A stretch of 64,000 nucleotides of DNA, taken from the NCBI GenBank assembly GCA_030652215.1, contig JAUSBC010000005.1, positions 88,677-152,676 on the forward strand. The letters run 5' to 3'. The position numbers and the translations under genes are program-made. Shown one piece after another: positions 1-10,278 of this stretch (the stretch's first letter is position 1; every line of letters starts with the position of its first letter). Under the pieces are notes generated by a model. It did no database searches. It was given only the letters and a program-made list of their open reading frames with translations, and had not been told where the DNA came from. This stretch comes from Sideroxyarcus sp. Its GTDB lineage: Bacteria; Pseudomonadota; Gammaproteobacteria; Burkholderiales; Gallionellaceae.

Positions 1-1529
1 AACGTACGGCGTTGAACAAATTTGAAGAGCATGTGCTCGAAGGGGCCCGGGAAAAAGCCGTGGTGTCCGCCGACGGCGTATTGAACGGACTGAATATGCT
101 GATGCTCAACGGCATCATCAGCGATGCGGATCAACGCAAGTTGTATGTGGATAAGATGGGCGCCTCCGAGCGCGTGCTTGATTTGCGCGTTGTCCGCGGC
201 AAACCGGTGCAGGATCAGTACGGCCCGGGTTCGCTGTCCGAGCAGCCGCAGGACGATATGGACAGGCAGGCTTTGTCGACCGGCAAAGAGCAGACCCGGC
301 TGGTTGACGGCGGTGGTTTGCGCGTGGTCGTTCCGTTTATCGCCAGGAAAGACTTTCGTGGCACCAACTGTCTGATGTGTCACACGGTGCCGGAAGGTTC
401 GGTTAACGGGGCCGCTAGCGTCACGCTCGACATCTCGGAAGAATTCGCCGTGCTGAACCGCGCGAACAACGCGTTGTGGGGCGCGCAGGTTGTCGTGCAA
501 ATCGCACTGTATTTCATCATCGGCTGGCTGATCAGCTTCGTCACGCGTCCCACGCGCGAACTGCAGCAGGCCATGCAGGCCATGCAGGCCGACGGCGACC
601 TGTCGAAGCGCGTCGTGGTGCACAGCGAAGACGAGATCGGGCAAACCGCGAAAGCGTTCAACAACTTGACCACGAGCTTCCAGGAAATTGTCACCCAGGT
701 CGACGGGCATGCCCATCAAGTTGCCAGTGCCGCGCATTCCCTGGGCCAGGATGCCACGCAGCTTGCTCAAAGTTCGCAACAGCAAAGCGACGCAGCCGCC
801 TCCACTTCCGAGGCGGTGGAGCAGGTGAGCGCCAGCATCGCGCAGGTCGCGGAAGGCACCAATGAAGTGGCCAGGTTATCCAACGAAAGCCTGGAGCGCG
901 CCAATCGCGGACAGAAGAGTTTGCAGGAGATGGTCCAGGAGCTGGCGCACGTGGAAAGTTCGGTGCAGGAGATCGCAACCGCCGTCGGCCAGTTTGTCAA
1001 TAACACGCAGAGCATCACCAGCATGACGCAGCAGGTGCGTGACATTGCCGAGCAGACCAATCTGCTGGCGCTGAACGCGGCGATCGAGGCTGCGCGTGCG
1101 GGCGAACAGGGACGCGGTTTCGCGGTCGTGGCCGACGAAGTGCGCAAGCTGGCGGAAAAATCCGCGCAGTCCGCGACACATATCGACGAAGTGACCAAGT
1201 CGCTGGGCGCGCAGTCCGGCCAGGTGGAAAAAACCGTGCAGCGCGGACTGGTGGCGCTGCAGGGCAGCCAGGCGCACATCCGCGAGGTCACCGCCGTGCT
1301 GAATGAGGCAAATGCGTCCGTGGACGGCGTAAATCGCGGCCTGGAAAATATTTCCGTTTCGATCAACCAGCAGCGCGATGCCAGTCTGGACATTACCCGC
1401 AATGTTGACCAGATCGCCGTCATGGCCAGCCAGAGCAACGCGGTGGTCAAACGTACGGTAAGTGCGGTTAAGTCGATGGAAGATCTGGCCGAGCAGTTGA
1501 ACAGGACAATCGGCCGCTTCCGGGTTTGA
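1..1529 (+). CDS. Methyl-accepting chemotaxis protein with periplasmic haem c domain (5' end outside window)
   Basis: Transmembrane chemoreceptor that signals to CheA. The gene enters from the left edge: the frame is open from base 3, and comparison with the next gene shows that the first transmembrane helix is missing. About 505 residues are visible. They contain a periplasmic Tll0287-like (formerly DUF3365) domain with a CxxCH haem c motif (C-L-M-C-H, bases 369-383), a transmembrane helix near bases 490-540, HAMP, and a full cytoplasmic signalling hairpin with the conserved [15 protein letters not shown] tip. The last residues are a typical IGRFRV. It is a close tandem paralogue of the next gene. 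No CheR-docking pentapeptide is seen. Haem binding is inferred from the motif and family; the ligand is unknown. Confidence 0.92.
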   Translation, partial: RTALNKFEEHVLEGAREKAVVSADGVLNGLNMLMLNGIISDADQRKLYVDKMGASERVLDLRVVRGKPVQDQYGPGSLSEQPQDDMDRQALSTGKEQTRLVDGGGLRVVVPFIARKDFRGTNCLMCHTVPEGSVNGAASVTLDISEEFAVLNRANNALWGAQVVVQIALYFIIGWLISFVTRPTRELQQAMQAMQADGDLSKRVVVHSEDEIGQTAKAFNNLTTSFQEIVTQVDGHAHQVASAAHSLGQDATQLAQSSQQQSDAAASTSEAVEQVSASIAQVAEGTNEVARLSNESLERANRGQKSLQEMVQELAHVESSVQEIATAVGQFVNNTQSITSMTQQVRDIAEQTNLLALNAAIEAARAGEQGRGFAVVADEVRKLAEKSAQSATHIDEVTKSLGAQSGQVEKTVQRGLVALQGSQAHIREVTAVLNEANASVDGVNRGLENISVSINQQRDASLDITRNVDQIAVMASQSNAVVKRTVSAVKSMEDLAEQLNRTIGRFRV

Positions 1530-1570
1530 TGCAGTGACTAAGAAATACTAACCTGTAGAAGGTGATGAAA

Positions 1571-3202
1571 ATGAGCGAATGGTGGAGCAGTCTGTCGATC
1601 AAGAACAAGTTGCAGATTCCCATCCAGCTGATATTGCTGGTGGTGATGGTGTTCGCGCAACGTTGGGCGTTCGACCGATACGAGGTGCGCGTGCTGGAAG
1701 ATGCCAAGAATCGCGCGGTGATTCCTGCGGACGGGGTATTCAACGGTCTGAACATGATGATGCTGAACGGCACCATTTCCGACGTTGATCAACGGAATCT
1801 GTTTGTCAGGAAGATGGCGGCATCCAGCAAGGCGGAAGAGCTGCGCCTCATCCGCGGCAAGGGGATCGAAATGCAGTTCGGCGTCGGAGCGGCCAACGAG
1901 CAAGCCATGAACGATCTGGATCGTGCGGCATTGAGCACGGGCAAGCGGCAAAGCGAGTTTTTCGAAAAAGACGGCAAGCGTATCCTGCGCGTGGTTGAGC
2001 CTATCGCCGCTGCCAAGGATTTTCGCGGCACCGGAACAAATTGCCTGCAGTGCCATGTGGTGGAAGAGGGGGCGGTGCTCGGCGCGGTGACGGTCAGCCT
2101 GGACATGACCGACGAATACGCGGAAATGAGCAAGGCCAGTGCCGTGCTATGGGTGGGGCAGATCGCGGTGCAAATGATGCTGTTCTTCGTGATCGGCTGG
2201 CTCATCAATCAGGTGACCCGCCCCACGCGCGAATTGCAGCAGATCATGCAGGCGATGCAGGCCGACGGCGACCTGTCGCGGCGCGCGGTTGTGCATAGCA
2301 AGGATGAGGTGGGTCAGACGGCGGAAGCTTTCAACGCACTGATCGGCAATTTCAGCGCCATCATCCGCCAGGTGTTGAGCGGCGTGGACAAGATCAACAA
2401 GACCGCCAGCCACATCGCGGCGACTTCGTCGGAAGTGGCGGGCGGTTCGCGTGCGCAAAGCGAGGCGGTCTCGTCCACAGCAGCAGCGGTGGGTGAGGTG
2501 ACGGCCAGCATTAATTCGGTGGCGGAAAATACCAATGCGGTGCGCGCATTGTCGGAAAAGAGTCTGCAGCAAACCGAGCAGGGAAATCGCAGCGTGGACG
2601 AGATGGTGCATGAAATCCAGAGCATCGAAAATGCGGTGCAGCAGATTGCCCTGACGGCCAACGAATTCGTCGAGAGCGCGCGCACCATCGCCAACATGAC
2701 GCAGCAAGTAAAAGACATTGCCGACCAGACCAACCTGCTGGCACTGAATGCCGCCATCGAGGCGGCCCGGGCAGGCGAGCAGGGCCGCGGTTTTGCGGTG
2801 GTGGCGGACGAAGTGCGCAAACTGGCGGAAAAGTCAGCGCAGTCGGCCAGCGAGATCGACAAGGTCACCAGCAAGCTGGATGAAAAGTCCGCACGCGTGG
2901 AGCAAGCCATCGCGTCCGGCGTGCAATCGCTGGCGACCACTCACAAGCATGTCGAGCAGATGTCGGCCGTGCTGAACGAAGCGGGCGCCGCGGTCAAGGA
3001 ATCGAACGTGGGCGTAGGCGAAATTGCCGTGTCGGTGGGCGAGCAAGGGGCCGCCAGCAACGAGATTACGCGCAACATCGAACAGATTGCCAGGATGGCC
3101 GAAAAGAATCATGCCGCTATCGAACAGACAGCGCACGACATCGGCGACCTGGAGCGCATGGGCGTAGAGCTGCAGAACGCGGTCGCCCGCTTCAAAGTTT
3201 GA
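1571..3202 (+). CDS. Methyl-accepting chemotaxis protein with periplasmic haem c domain
   Basis: Chemoreceptor of 543 aa. Order: TM1 (residues ~15-32), Tll0287-like sensor domain with C158-L-Q-C161-H162, TM2 (~195-215), HAMP with the PTRELQQ start shared with the preceding receptor, and the signalling hairpin. The ATG at 1571 is chosen because AGAAGGTG at 1557-1564 sits 6 nt before it; GTG 1562 and ATG 1565 overlap this ribosome site. It begins 41 nt after the previous stop and probably arose from it, or it from this, by tandem duplication. The periplasmic haem could report redox potential or bind O2 or NO; which one cannot be read from sequence. Confidence 0.93.
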   Translation: MSEWWSSLSIKNKLQIPIQLILLVVMVFAQRWAFDRYEVRVLEDAKNRAVIPADGVFNGLNMMMLNGTISDVDQRNLFVRKMAASSKAEELRLIRGKGIEMQFGVGAANEQAMNDLDRAALSTGKRQSEFFEKDGKRILRVVEPIAAAKDFRGTGTNCLQCHVVEEGAVLGAVTVSLDMTDEYAEMSKASAVLWVGQIAVQMMLFFVIGWLINQVTRPTRELQQIMQAMQADGDLSRRAVVHSKDEVGQTAEAFNALIGNFSAIIRQVLSGVDKINKTASHIAATSSEVAGGSRAQSEAVSSTAAAVGEVTASINSVAENTNAVRALSEKSLQQTEQGNRSVDEMVHEIQSIENAVQQIALTANEFVESARTIANMTQQVKDIADQTNLLALNAAIEAARAGEQGRGFAVVADEVRKLAEKSAQSASEIDKVTSKLDEKSARVEQAIASGVQSLATTHKHVEQMSAVLNEAGAAVKESNVGVGEIAVSVGEQGAASNEITRNIEQIARMAEKNHAAIEQTAHDIGDLERMGVELQNAVARFKV

Positions 3203-3225
3203 ATGACAAAAATTCGGAGAACGAA

Positions 3226-4878
3226 ATGCTGGGAAATATGACGGTCAAAGCCAGATTGATCCTTTTGGTGAGCGCCATGCTGGCGGTGGTTTTGCTCAAT
3301 CAGGCGGTCAGTTACAGGGGGTTGGTGCAGTTGCAGGATTCGACGCAGGACATTGCCGAACGCCGCATCCATTTGATTCGCACGATCAACCGCATCATGA
3401 TCATCTGGCAGGAGCAGCGCAACGAGATGTATGCCGCGCTGAAGCACGACCCGACGTACAAGTATTCGAATCTGCACGACCATCCCACAAGCAAGCATTT
3501 CGACAAGATTCTGGATAACCGCTCCAAGATGAGCGGATACTTCGACGATATCGAAAAAAACGTCCATAGCGACGAGGGCAAAAGGCTGTACCAGGAAGTG
3601 AAAGATGCCCGCAATGCCTGGGTCAAGGAAGGCATGAATCCGGTGATCGAGTCGCTCAAGGCCGGGCGGTACGAGGAGGTGGAACGCACACTGGTGACGA
3701 AGATCAATCCGATACTGGATACCGCAATCGAGAAAGGGCGCGCATACGCCGCGCATGAGGATCAGGCATCCAGGCATGCCCTGGAACAGGCCATAAGCTC
3801 CGCGCATAACGCCGAAATGTTCATGGCGGCCGGTACGCTGGTCGCTTTGCTGGTAGGCGCAGGGCTGGGGTATTCCATTATTTCGGGAATCGTGCGCTCA
3901 ACGAACGATATGAATGCAGCCATGTCCAGTACCGCAGCAGACGGTGATCTGACCCGGGCGGTTCCGGTGCATGGGCAGGATGAGTTGGCGCAATCGGCAA
4001 AAGCATTCAATTTGCTGATCGACAGTTTTCGCCAGACCATCCGCCAGATACATGCCAGCGCGGACACGGTGATTACAACCGCAACCCAGCTTGCCGCCAG
4101 CTCCACGCAGATCACCCAGGGTTCTCAAGTGCAGAGCGAGGCTGCAGCTTCCACGGCCGCAGCAGTGGAAGAAATCACCGTAAGCATCAACGCGGTTGCG
4201 GCCAATACCGAGGAAGTGCGAAAACTGTCCGAACAGAGCCTGCAGCAGACGCGCCACGGCAACCAGAGCGTGACCGAGATGATAGGCGAGATACACAGCG
4301 TGCAGGAAGCGGTGAACCAGATCGAGGTCTCGGTTAAGGGATTCGTGGACAGCACGCGCGCCATCGCCGGCATGACACAGCAGGTGAAAGATATTGCCGA
4401 TCAGACCAATCTGTTGGCATTGAATGCCGCCATCGAGGCCGCGCGCGCCGGCGAGCAGGGGCGCGGCTTTGCCGTGGTGGCGGACGAAGTCCGCAAACTG
4501 GCGGAAAAATCCGCCCAGTCGGCCAGCGAAATCGACAAGGTGACGCATTCCCTGAACGAGAAATCCGCGCAAGTCGAGGCTACGGTGCAGAGCGGTCTGC
4601 GTTCCCTGAGCGCGACGCAGGCGCATGTTGATCGCGTTTCGGCCGTGCTCACCCAAGCGGGCGAGTCGGTGACCAAGTCCAGCAGCGGTGTGAGCGATAT
4701 CGCGTCTGCAGTCAGCGAACAGAGCATTGCCAGCACCGAAATCGCGCGCAACGTGGAAAAAATCGCGCAAATGTCGGAAGAAAACCATGCCGCCGTCAAC
4801 TCCAACTCGCAGGACATCGTGCGTCTGGAATCGCTGGCAAAAGAGATGCGTGCAGCAGTGGGGCGTTTCAAGGCGTAG
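3226..4878 (+). CDS. Methyl-accepting chemotaxis protein with helical periplasmic sensor domain
   Basis: Chemoreceptor of 550 aa. TM1 (~10-28) is followed by a ~165-residue, mostly helical, charged periplasmic region with no CxxCH, then TM2 (~190-215), HAMP and a signalling hairpin nearly identical to its neighbours. It ends in VGRFKA. ATG 3226 is preferred, with GGAGA at 3216-3220; an open TTG at 3199 overlaps the previous stop but has no ribosome site. The sensor region differs from the flanking haem receptors, so a different ligand is likely; none can be named. The 23 nt from the previous stop suggests one transcript. Confidence 0.92.
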   Translation: MLGNMTVKARLILLVSAMLAVVLLNQAVSYRGLVQLQDSTQDIAERRIHLIRTINRIMIIWQEQRNEMYAALKHDPTYKYSNLHDHPTSKHFDKILDNRSKMSGYFDDIEKNVHSDEGKRLYQEVKDARNAWVKEGMNPVIESLKAGRYEEVERTLVTKINPILDTAIEKGRAYAAHEDQASRHALEQAISSAHNAEMFMAAGTLVALLVGAGLGYSIISGIVRSTNDMNAAMSSTAADGDLTRAVPVHGQDELAQSAKAFNLLIDSFRQTIRQIHASADTVITTATQLAASSTQITQGSQVQSEAAASTAAAVEEITVSINAVAANTEEVRKLSEQSLQQTRHGNQSVTEMIGEIHSVQEAVNQIEVSVKGFVDSTRAIAGMTQQVKDIADQTNLLALNAAIEAARAGEQGRGFAVVADEVRKLAEKSAQSASEIDKVTHSLNEKSAQVEATVQSGLRSLSATQAHVDRVSAVLTQAGESVTKSSSGVSDIASAVSEQSIASTEIARNVEKIAQMSEENHAAVNSNSQDIVRLESLAKEMRAAVGRFKA

Positions 4879-4899
4879 TTCAGCCTTAAGGAGGTTGTA

Positions 4900-6984
4900 A
4901 TGCAAAACAAGAACGCTTATGTGTCGCAAAAAGAAGTGCCGTATCCGGCAGGTGCCGTGCTGATCTCCAAGACCGACACCAAGGGGGTCATCACCTACGC
5001 AAACGATGCCTTCGTGGCCATTTCCGGCTACGACCGGCAGGAATTGATCGGCAGCAACCACAACATCGTGCGCCATCCGGATATGCCGCCGCAGGCATTC
5101 AGGTGGCTGTGGGACACGCTGAAAGCGGAGCGCCCGTGGCGCGGGCTGGTGAAGAACCGCTGCAAGAACGGCGATCATTACTGGGTGCGTGCCACAGTAG
5201 CCCCGATTATTGAAGGTGGTAAAACCGTGGGTTACGTATCGGTGCGCCGCGCGCCGACGCGCGAGCAGGTGAACGAGGTGGAAACGCTGTATCGCGAGTT
5301 GAATCGCACCGGCGCGGAGGTTGTTTCCGGGTACGAACGCTACAAATTCAAGAACTGGAAGTTGACGGCAAAACTGCAGTTCCTGATTCAGACGACGTTG
5401 ATCATCGTGCTGACTGCGGCACAGTTGTTTATCGCGGCTAACATGCGCGAAGAATCGAAAGTGCTTGCCGGGGAAAAAGGCCAGCAATTGTCCAATCAGC
5501 TCATCGACAGTTCCAACATGCTGATGGTGACCGGGCAGATCGGAGATGCGGCGAACCGGAAATTGCTGATCGAGAAGGCCAGTGCCGGCGCGAACATAAA
5601 GTCGGTGCAGATCGTGCGCGCCAAGCCGGTGGTTGATCTGTACGGCGCCGGGCTGCCCGAAGAAGCGGTCAAGGACGATGTGCAGCGCTCGGTGATCGAG
5701 AAAAAGCAGGCCAGCATGGTGTTTGGCAAGGACGAGCACGGCGCGCCGATTTTGCGACTGGTCACCCCTTATCTGGCCGAGAAGAATTTCCACGGTACTG
5801 ACTGCACCACTTGCCATGCCACGCCGGAAGGGGTTGTGCTCGGCCTCTCCGACGTGGTTATCGACCTGAAGCCGGATTACGACCGCATCAACCACATGGA
5901 AATGCAGACGATTCTGGGGCAAGTGTTGCTGCAGGTATTCCTGTATTTCTTCATCGGCTATTGTGTGAAGCGCTATGTGCGCGATCCGGCCGGCGTGGTC
6001 GACCGGGAATTCAGGAACATCATGGAGGGTAACCTCGATACCGAACTGGATATTACGGTCCGGGACGAAATGGGCAATTTGCTGTGCGAGATTCAGACCA
6101 TGCAGACCTATCTGCGCACCATGGTGGACGAGATCGTCACCCCGGTGAGGAAGATGCAGGGACGCATTGTGGATATGGACGCCAAAGTCACCGGGGTGGC
6201 GAACAACGCGGTGACCGAGCAGGACCATATCCAGCAGATCGCCGCGACCATGGAGCAGTTCAGCCAGTCCGTGGCGGAAGTGGCGCACATGGCGGCTGAT
6301 TCCCTCAAGGACACCGATGCGATGCGCCGGATTGTCCAAGAAAACAGCAGCAACATGGAGCTCAGTATCGCGGCCACGGGCAAGGTGGCTTCCACGGTGC
6401 AGTCTTCCAGCAAGACCATTTCGGACTTGAGTGTATCCATCCAGCGCATCGGCGTCATCGCCAATGCCATCAAGGAAATTGCCGAGCAGACCAACTTGCT
6501 GGCCTTGAATGCGGCCATCGAAGCGGCGCGTGCCGGCGAGCAGGGGCGCGGATTTGCGGTGGTGGCGGACGAAGTGCGCAAACTGGCGGAGCGGACGGCA
6601 GCCAGCACCAAGGATATCGCCCTGACCATCACGGAAATCAATGCGATCTCCGGTGCGGCCGTAAAGTCGATGCAGGGAGCGGTGGCCGAGGTCGAAGACG
6701 GCATCTCGCTGATACGCAAGAACGGCGAGGGCTTGAAACAGATCATGAGCGCGACCAAGAACGTATCCGAGCGCGTGGATCACATCGCCAGCGCGTCGAA
6801 AGAGCAATCGGCGGCGGGCGAAAGCGTGGCGCAGAGCCTGGAGCACATCACCGGATTGGTGGATAACAACACCCAATCGGCGCAAGATACCAAAGTCGCC
6901 GCTGAAGAATTGGCAAAATCTGCCGATGAGCTGAGTAGGGCTGGGTATCCGTTGACCAAATGTGCAACGGGCAAACAAGGATAG
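4900..6984 (+). CDS. Aer-type PAS chemoreceptor with a periplasmic haem c domain
   Basis: Chemoreceptor of 694 aa with two putative redox sensors. The cytoplasmic N-terminal PAS domain (~15-130) has the Aer signature, with RHPD at 58-61; in E. coli Aer the matching R, H and D bind FAD. It is followed by TM1 (~160-182), a periplasmic Tll0287-like domain with C302-T-T-C305-H306, TM2 (~338-358), HAMP and a signalling hairpin. TAAGGAGG at 4887-4894 marks the start. The C-terminus is odd: after ADELSR it reads AGYPLTKC and stops, unlike the hydrophobic-FKV ending of its neighbours, so a late frameshift or a lineage-specific tail is possible. Cofactors are inferred from motifs. Confidence 0.9.
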   Translation: MQNKNAYVSQKEVPYPAGAVLISKTDTKGVITYANDAFVAISGYDRQELIGSNHNIVRHPDMPPQAFRWLWDTLKAERPWRGLVKNRCKNGDHYWVRATVAPIIEGGKTVGYVSVRRAPTREQVNEVETLYRELNRTGAEVVSGYERYKFKNWKLTAKLQFLIQTTLIIVLTAAQLFIAANMREESKVLAGEKGQQLSNQLIDSSNMLMVTGQIGDAANRKLLIEKASAGANIKSVQIVRAKPVVDLYGAGLPEEAVKDDVQRSVIEKKQASMVFGKDEHGAPILRLVTPYLAEKNFHGTDCTTCHATPEGVVLGLSDVVIDLKPDYDRINHMEMQTILGQVLLQVFLYFFIGYCVKRYVRDPAGVVDREFRNIMEGNLDTELDITVRDEMGNLLCEIQTMQTYLRTMVDEIVTPVRKMQGRIVDMDAKVTGVANNAVTEQDHIQQIAATMEQFSQSVAEVAHMAADSLKDTDAMRRIVQENSSNMELSIAATGKVASTVQSSSKTISDLSVSIQRIGVIANAIKEIAEQTNLLALNAAIEAARAGEQGRGFAVVADEVRKLAERTAASTKDIALTITEINAISGAAVKSMQGAVAEVEDGISLIRKNGEGLKQIMSATKNVSERVDHIASASKEQSAAGESVAQSLEHITGLVDNNTQSAQDTKVAAEELAKSADELSRAGYPLTKCATGKQG

Positions 6985-7026
6985 GGAGCGGGGCGGCAAT
7001 ACCCCTACCGTCCGAAGGAGAAAAAA

Positions 7027-7968
7027 ATGTCTGAATTGTTAAAGAGCATCGATGCCCGCACCAAGCTGGCCGGCACCAACAAGCTGGAGATCCTGATGTT
7101 CACGCTCGGGCTGGACAAACGTTCCGGGCGCGAGGAAACATACGGCATCAACGTGTTCAAGGTGCGCGAGGTGATGCGTATTCCGCCGATCACCCGTGCG
7201 CCGGACATGCCGGAATCGGTGGAAGGCATGGTTAGCCTGCGCGGCGCGCTGGTGCCGGTGATCGATCTGGCAAAATATGCCGGCATCGAGACCGATGAAA
7301 AGGCCGACATCATGATCGTCACCGAATACAACGGTCACACCCAGGGTTTTCTGGTCAAGGCGGTGGACAACATCCTGCGCCTGGACTGGTCGGCGATGCG
7401 CGTGCCGCCCGCCATGCTGGTGGCGCAAATGGGCGGGCTGGTCACGGCGATCACCGAATTGAAGGACGGCAGGCTGGTGATGATGATGGACGTGGAGAAA
7501 GTCCTGTCCGAGACGGGGCATTTCGATGCCGACGAGATGATCTTCAAGAGCGTGAAGCCGCTGGGCAAGGACAGAACGGTGTTTTTCGCCGACGACTCCT
7601 CGGTGGCGCGGCACCAGATACAGCGCACGCTGGATGCGATGGGAGTCAAATTCATCGCGGCTATCAATGGACGGCAGGCGTGGCAGGAACTCACGAAAAT
7701 GGCCGAATATGCCGACGCCTCGCATACCGCCGTGAAAGACATGGTGCAGGTGATACTCACCGACGTGGAAATGCCCGAGATGGACGGCTACATGCTGACG
7801 CGCAAGATCAAGTCGGACAAACGCTTCGCCGGCATTCCGGTATTGATGCATTCGTCCCTGTCCAGCGCATCCAACCAGCAACTCGGCAAGACGGTGGGCG
7901 TGGACGAATACGTACCGAAGTTCGAGCCGCAGAAGTTGGCGCAAACGCTGACCCGGCTGTTGGCGTGA
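7027..7968 (+). CDS. cheV: Chemotaxis coupling protein CheV (CheW domain plus receiver)
   Basis: CheV of 313 aa. A CheW-like coupling domain (~15-165) that docks CheA to receptors is followed by a receiver domain (~180-310). The receiver retains acidic DD near 190, the phosphoacceptor Asp246 in TDVEMPEMDG, and the conserved lysine in VPKF. GAAGGAG at 7014-7020 precedes ATG. It lies 42 nt after the Aer-type receptor and 16 nt before a second cheV. Phosphorylation by CheA is thought to tune receptor coupling in this family. Confidence 0.96.
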   Translation: MSELLKSIDARTKLAGTNKLEILMFTLGLDKRSGREETYGINVFKVREVMRIPPITRAPDMPESVEGMVSLRGALVPVIDLAKYAGIETDEKADIMIVTEYNGHTQGFLVKAVDNILRLDWSAMRVPPAMLVAQMGGLVTAITELKDGRLVMMMDVEKVLSETGHFDADEMIFKSVKPLGKDRTVFFADDSSVARHQIQRTLDAMGVKFIAAINGRQAWQELTKMAEYADASHTAVKDMVQVILTDVEMPEMDGYMLTRKIKSDKRFAGIPVLMHSSLSSASNQQLGKTVGVDEYVPKFEPQKLAQTLTRLLA

Positions 7969-7984
7969 GAAGGGGAGAACAAAA

Positions 7985-8932
7985 ATGAGTTACGCAGAAG
8001 ACATGTTGAGTCGTGGCCAGGACGGGATGCTGGATCAGATTGATGCCAGAACCAGTCTGGCGGGAACCAATAAAATGGAAATCTTGCTGTTCAGTCTGGG
8101 CAGCAACGAAAAATTCGGCATCAATGTGTTCAAGGTCAAGGAAGTGTGCCAGATCGGCAAGATCACCCGCACGCCGAACATGCCCGGCGGGGTAGACGGC
8201 ATAGTGAGTTTGCGCGGCCATGTGATGCCGGTGCTGAACCTGGCCAATTTCATGGGCATGAAGCCCGGTGAAAAGCACGAGACCATGCTGGTCGCCGAAT
8301 TCAACCGCCACATCCTGGGATTCCTGGTGAAGGACGTGGATCGCATCATCCGTGTCGATTGGGACAAGGTTCACCCCACCGAGGGCATGCTTTCCGACAA
8401 GGGCGCGCTCATCACCGCCATTACCGAGCTGGAAGACGGCACGCTGGTGTCTATCCTCGACGTCGAACAGATACTGGCCGACGCTTTCGGCGAAACGGTG
8501 GTCGGCAATGTCGAGCGCATCGAATCCGAGCATGAACTGTGCGTATTCTTTGCAGACGACTCGCTGGTGGCACGGCGCAAGATTATCGAGGTGTTGGACA
8601 AGATGGGGGTCAAGCATGTGCAGGCGAACAACGGGCGCGAGGCTTGGGACCGGTTGAAAGCCATGGCGGATTCGGCACAGAGCGCGGGCGTCAGCCTGCA
8701 CAACCAGATTCAGGTCATTCTGACCGATGCGGAAATGCCGGAAATGGACGGCTATGTGCTGACCCAGCATATCAAGGGCGATAGCCGTTTCGACGATATT
8801 CCGGTGGTGATGCATTCGTCGCTGTCCTCGGATGCGAACCGGGCCATGGGCAAACGCGTCGGCGTGGATGCCTATGTACCGAAGTTCGATTCGGTGGTGC
8901 TGTCGTCGACGCTGCGGCCGTTGTTGACTTAG
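7985..8932 (+). CDS. cheV: Second CheV coupling protein
   Basis: CheV of 315 aa, a tandem paralogue of the preceding gene, sharing the opening 'IDARTSLAGTNKMEIL' style and the same CheW-plus-receiver layout. The receiver has the ADDS acidic pair, phosphoacceptor Asp in TDAEMPEMDG and the VPKF lysine, so both paralogues look phosphorylatable. No free-standing cheW is in the window, so the two CheV proteins may carry much of the receptor-CheA coupling here (inference). A run of seven-base repeats follows the stop. Confidence 0.95.
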   Translation: MSYAEDMLSRGQDGMLDQIDARTSLAGTNKMEILLFSLGSNEKFGINVFKVKEVCQIGKITRTPNMPGGVDGIVSLRGHVMPVLNLANFMGMKPGEKHETMLVAEFNRHILGFLVKDVDRIIRVDWDKVHPTEGMLSDKGALITAITELEDGTLVSILDVEQILADAFGETVVGNVERIESEHELCVFFADDSLVARRKIIEVLDKMGVKHVQANNGREAWDRLKAMADSAQSAGVSLHNQIQVILTDAEMPEMDGYVLTQHIKGDSRFDDIPVVMHSSLSSDANRAMGKRVGVDAYVPKFDSVVLSSTLRPLLT

Positions 8933-8953
8933 AGGCAGGAATTTGGAATTAGG

Positions 8954-9009
8954 AATTGGGATTTAGGAATTGGGATTTAGGAATTGGGATTTAGGAATTG
9001 GGATTTAGG
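8954..9009 (+). repeat. Tandem repeat, four copies of a 14-bp unit (two heptads)
   Basis: Four perfect head-to-tail copies of AATTGGGATTTAGG fill the cheV-cheY gap, with a degenerate partial copy just upstream (about 8939-8953). The unit is itself two related seven-base words, AATTGGG and ATTTAGG. The last copy supplies part of the cheY ribosome site (AGGAGAAGG begins in it). A related but inverted pair lies before cheA. Confidence 0.95.
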
Positions 9010-9017
9010 AGAAGGTG

Positions 9018-9416
9018 ATGGGCATAGAAAATACAAAATTCCTGGTGGTGGACGATTTCTCAACGATGCGGCGCATCGTGCGGAATCTCCTCAAGGAGCT
9101 CGGCTTCGTCAACGTGCAGGAAGCGGAAGACGGCGTGGACGCACTGAACAAGCTGCGCGGAGAAGCGTTCGATTTTGTGGTGTCGGACTGGAACATGCCC
9201 AACATGACCGGCATCGACCTGCTGCGCGAGATTCGCGCCGATGCCGGCTTGAAGCATCTGCCCGTGTTGATGGTGACGGCGGAGGCGAAGAAGGAAAACA
9301 TCATCATGGCGGCGCAAGCGGGCGCTTCCGGCTATGTGGTGAAACCGTTTACCGCAGCGACTCTGGACGAGAAGCTGAAGAAAATTTTTGCGGCATTTCC
9401 GCAACTTAACAAGTGA
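9018..9416 (+). CDS. cheY: Chemotaxis response regulator CheY
   Basis: Single receiver domain of 132 aa that, when phosphorylated by CheA, binds FliM and biases flagellar rotation. It shows the acidic pair in [10 protein letters not shown], the phosphoacceptor Asp in SDWNMP, the switch Thr in VTAEA and the lysine in VKPF. ATG 9018 is chosen over GTG 9015 because AGGAGA at 9007-9012 is spaced for it. It lies between cheV and cheZ in a single transcriptional direction. Confidence 0.98.
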   Translation: MGIENTKFLVVDDFSTMRRIVRNLLKELGFVNVQEAEDGVDALNKLRGEAFDFVVSDWNMPNMTGIDLLREIRADAGLKHLPVLMVTAEAKKENIIMAAQAGASGYVVKPFTAATLDEKLKKIFAAFPQLNK

Positions 9417-9424
9417 GGCTGGCC

Positions 9425-10165
9425 ATGGCTACCAATACTGCATCACAAGATTCCGACGATCTCGAAGCGCTGTTCGACAGTATCATCGCGGGCAATGCCA
9501 AAGAAAGCAAACCGGCGCCGGTCACGGCGGCCAATTCACCCGTGGCGACAGGCGACGGCGATCCCGCCCATGTCATCAACCAGATCGGCCATATGGCGCG
9601 CGCGCTGCACGACACCTTGCGCGAGCTCGGCTTGCACAAGGAAATCGAGAAAGCGGCTTCAACCATTCCCGATGCGCGCGACCGCCTGAACTACGTGGCC
9701 ACCCTGACGCAGCAAGCCGCCGAGCGCGTACTGAACGCTACCGAAGCGGCGCAACCCGTGGTCGAGAAGCTGGGCAGCGAGGCCCAGCAACTGGCCAAAC
9801 AATGGGACTTGCTGTTTGAAAAGAAACTCGATGTGCCCAAGTTCAAGGATCTGGTCACCCAGACGCACGCCTATCTGCACGAGACGCCCAGACACACCAA
9901 GGCCACAAACGCCCAGTTGACGGAAATCATGATGGCGCAGGACTTTCAGGATTTGACCGGACAAGTCATCAAGAAGATCATCGAACTCACGCAAAGCATG
10001 GAGCAGCAACTGCTGGCGCTGCTGTTGGAGAATGCACCGCCCTCGGTGAAAGCCGAGCTGAACGCCAGCCTGCTCAACGGTCCGGTGATCAACGCCAAGG
10101 GCCGCACGGATGTGGTGACCAGCCAGGATCAGGTGGACGATTTGCTGGAAAGTTTGGGGTTCTGA
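9425..10165 (+). CDS. cheZ: CheY-P phosphatase CheZ
   Basis: Predicted 246-aa CheZ, the long helical-hairpin phosphatase that dephosphorylates CheY-P. The diagnostic active-site stretch MAQDFQDLTGQ is present near residues 165-180, with the glutamine that attacks via water in E. coli CheZ, and the C-terminal CheY-binding tail ends in DQVDDLLESLGF. ATG 9425 is preferred, with GTGAGG 6 nt upstream; an in-frame GTG at 9413 overlaps the cheY stop. Confidence 0.96.
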   Translation: MATNTASQDSDDLEALFDSIIAGNAKESKPAPVTAANSPVATGDGDPAHVINQIGHMARALHDTLRELGLHKEIEKAASTIPDARDRLNYVATLTQQAAERVLNATEAAQPVVEKLGSEAQQLAKQWDLLFEKKLDVPKFKDLVTQTHAYLHETPRHTKATNAQLTEIMMAQDFQDLTGQVIKKIIELTQSMEQQLLALLLENAPPSVKAELNASLLNGPVINAKGRTDVVTSQDQVDDLLESLGF

Positions 10166-10170
10166 GAATC

Positions 10171-10257
10171 AGGATTTGGGATTTGGGATTGTGCAGGAGG
10201 TAAGGATAGTGCGAGTGGGGATGTTGGCCAATTCCAAAATCCTAATTCCCAAATCCT
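10171..10257. repeat. Inverted pair of heptad-type repeats between cheZ and cheA
   Basis: The arm at 10171-10190 (AGGATTTGGGATTTGGGATT) pairs with 10238-10257 at 18 of 20 positions, leaving a 47-nt loop. The words match the tandem repeat before cheY (GGATTT, GGAATT). The mRNA could fold into a long hairpin inside the cheZ-cheA gap, which might tune cheA expression; that effect is inference. Confidence 0.8.
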
Positions 10258-10278
10258 AATTCCTACTAGGAGAAGAAT

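Noticed and set aside
3898..6999. Long open frame on the minus strand opposite the third and fourth receptor
   Set aside because: It is antisense to two well-supported receptors; the composition (His/Arg/Leu rich) is the usual shadow of GC-rich codon use.
8954..9009. Tandem repeats considered as a CRISPR array
   Set aside because: The 14-bp units abut without spacers, and no cas gene is present.
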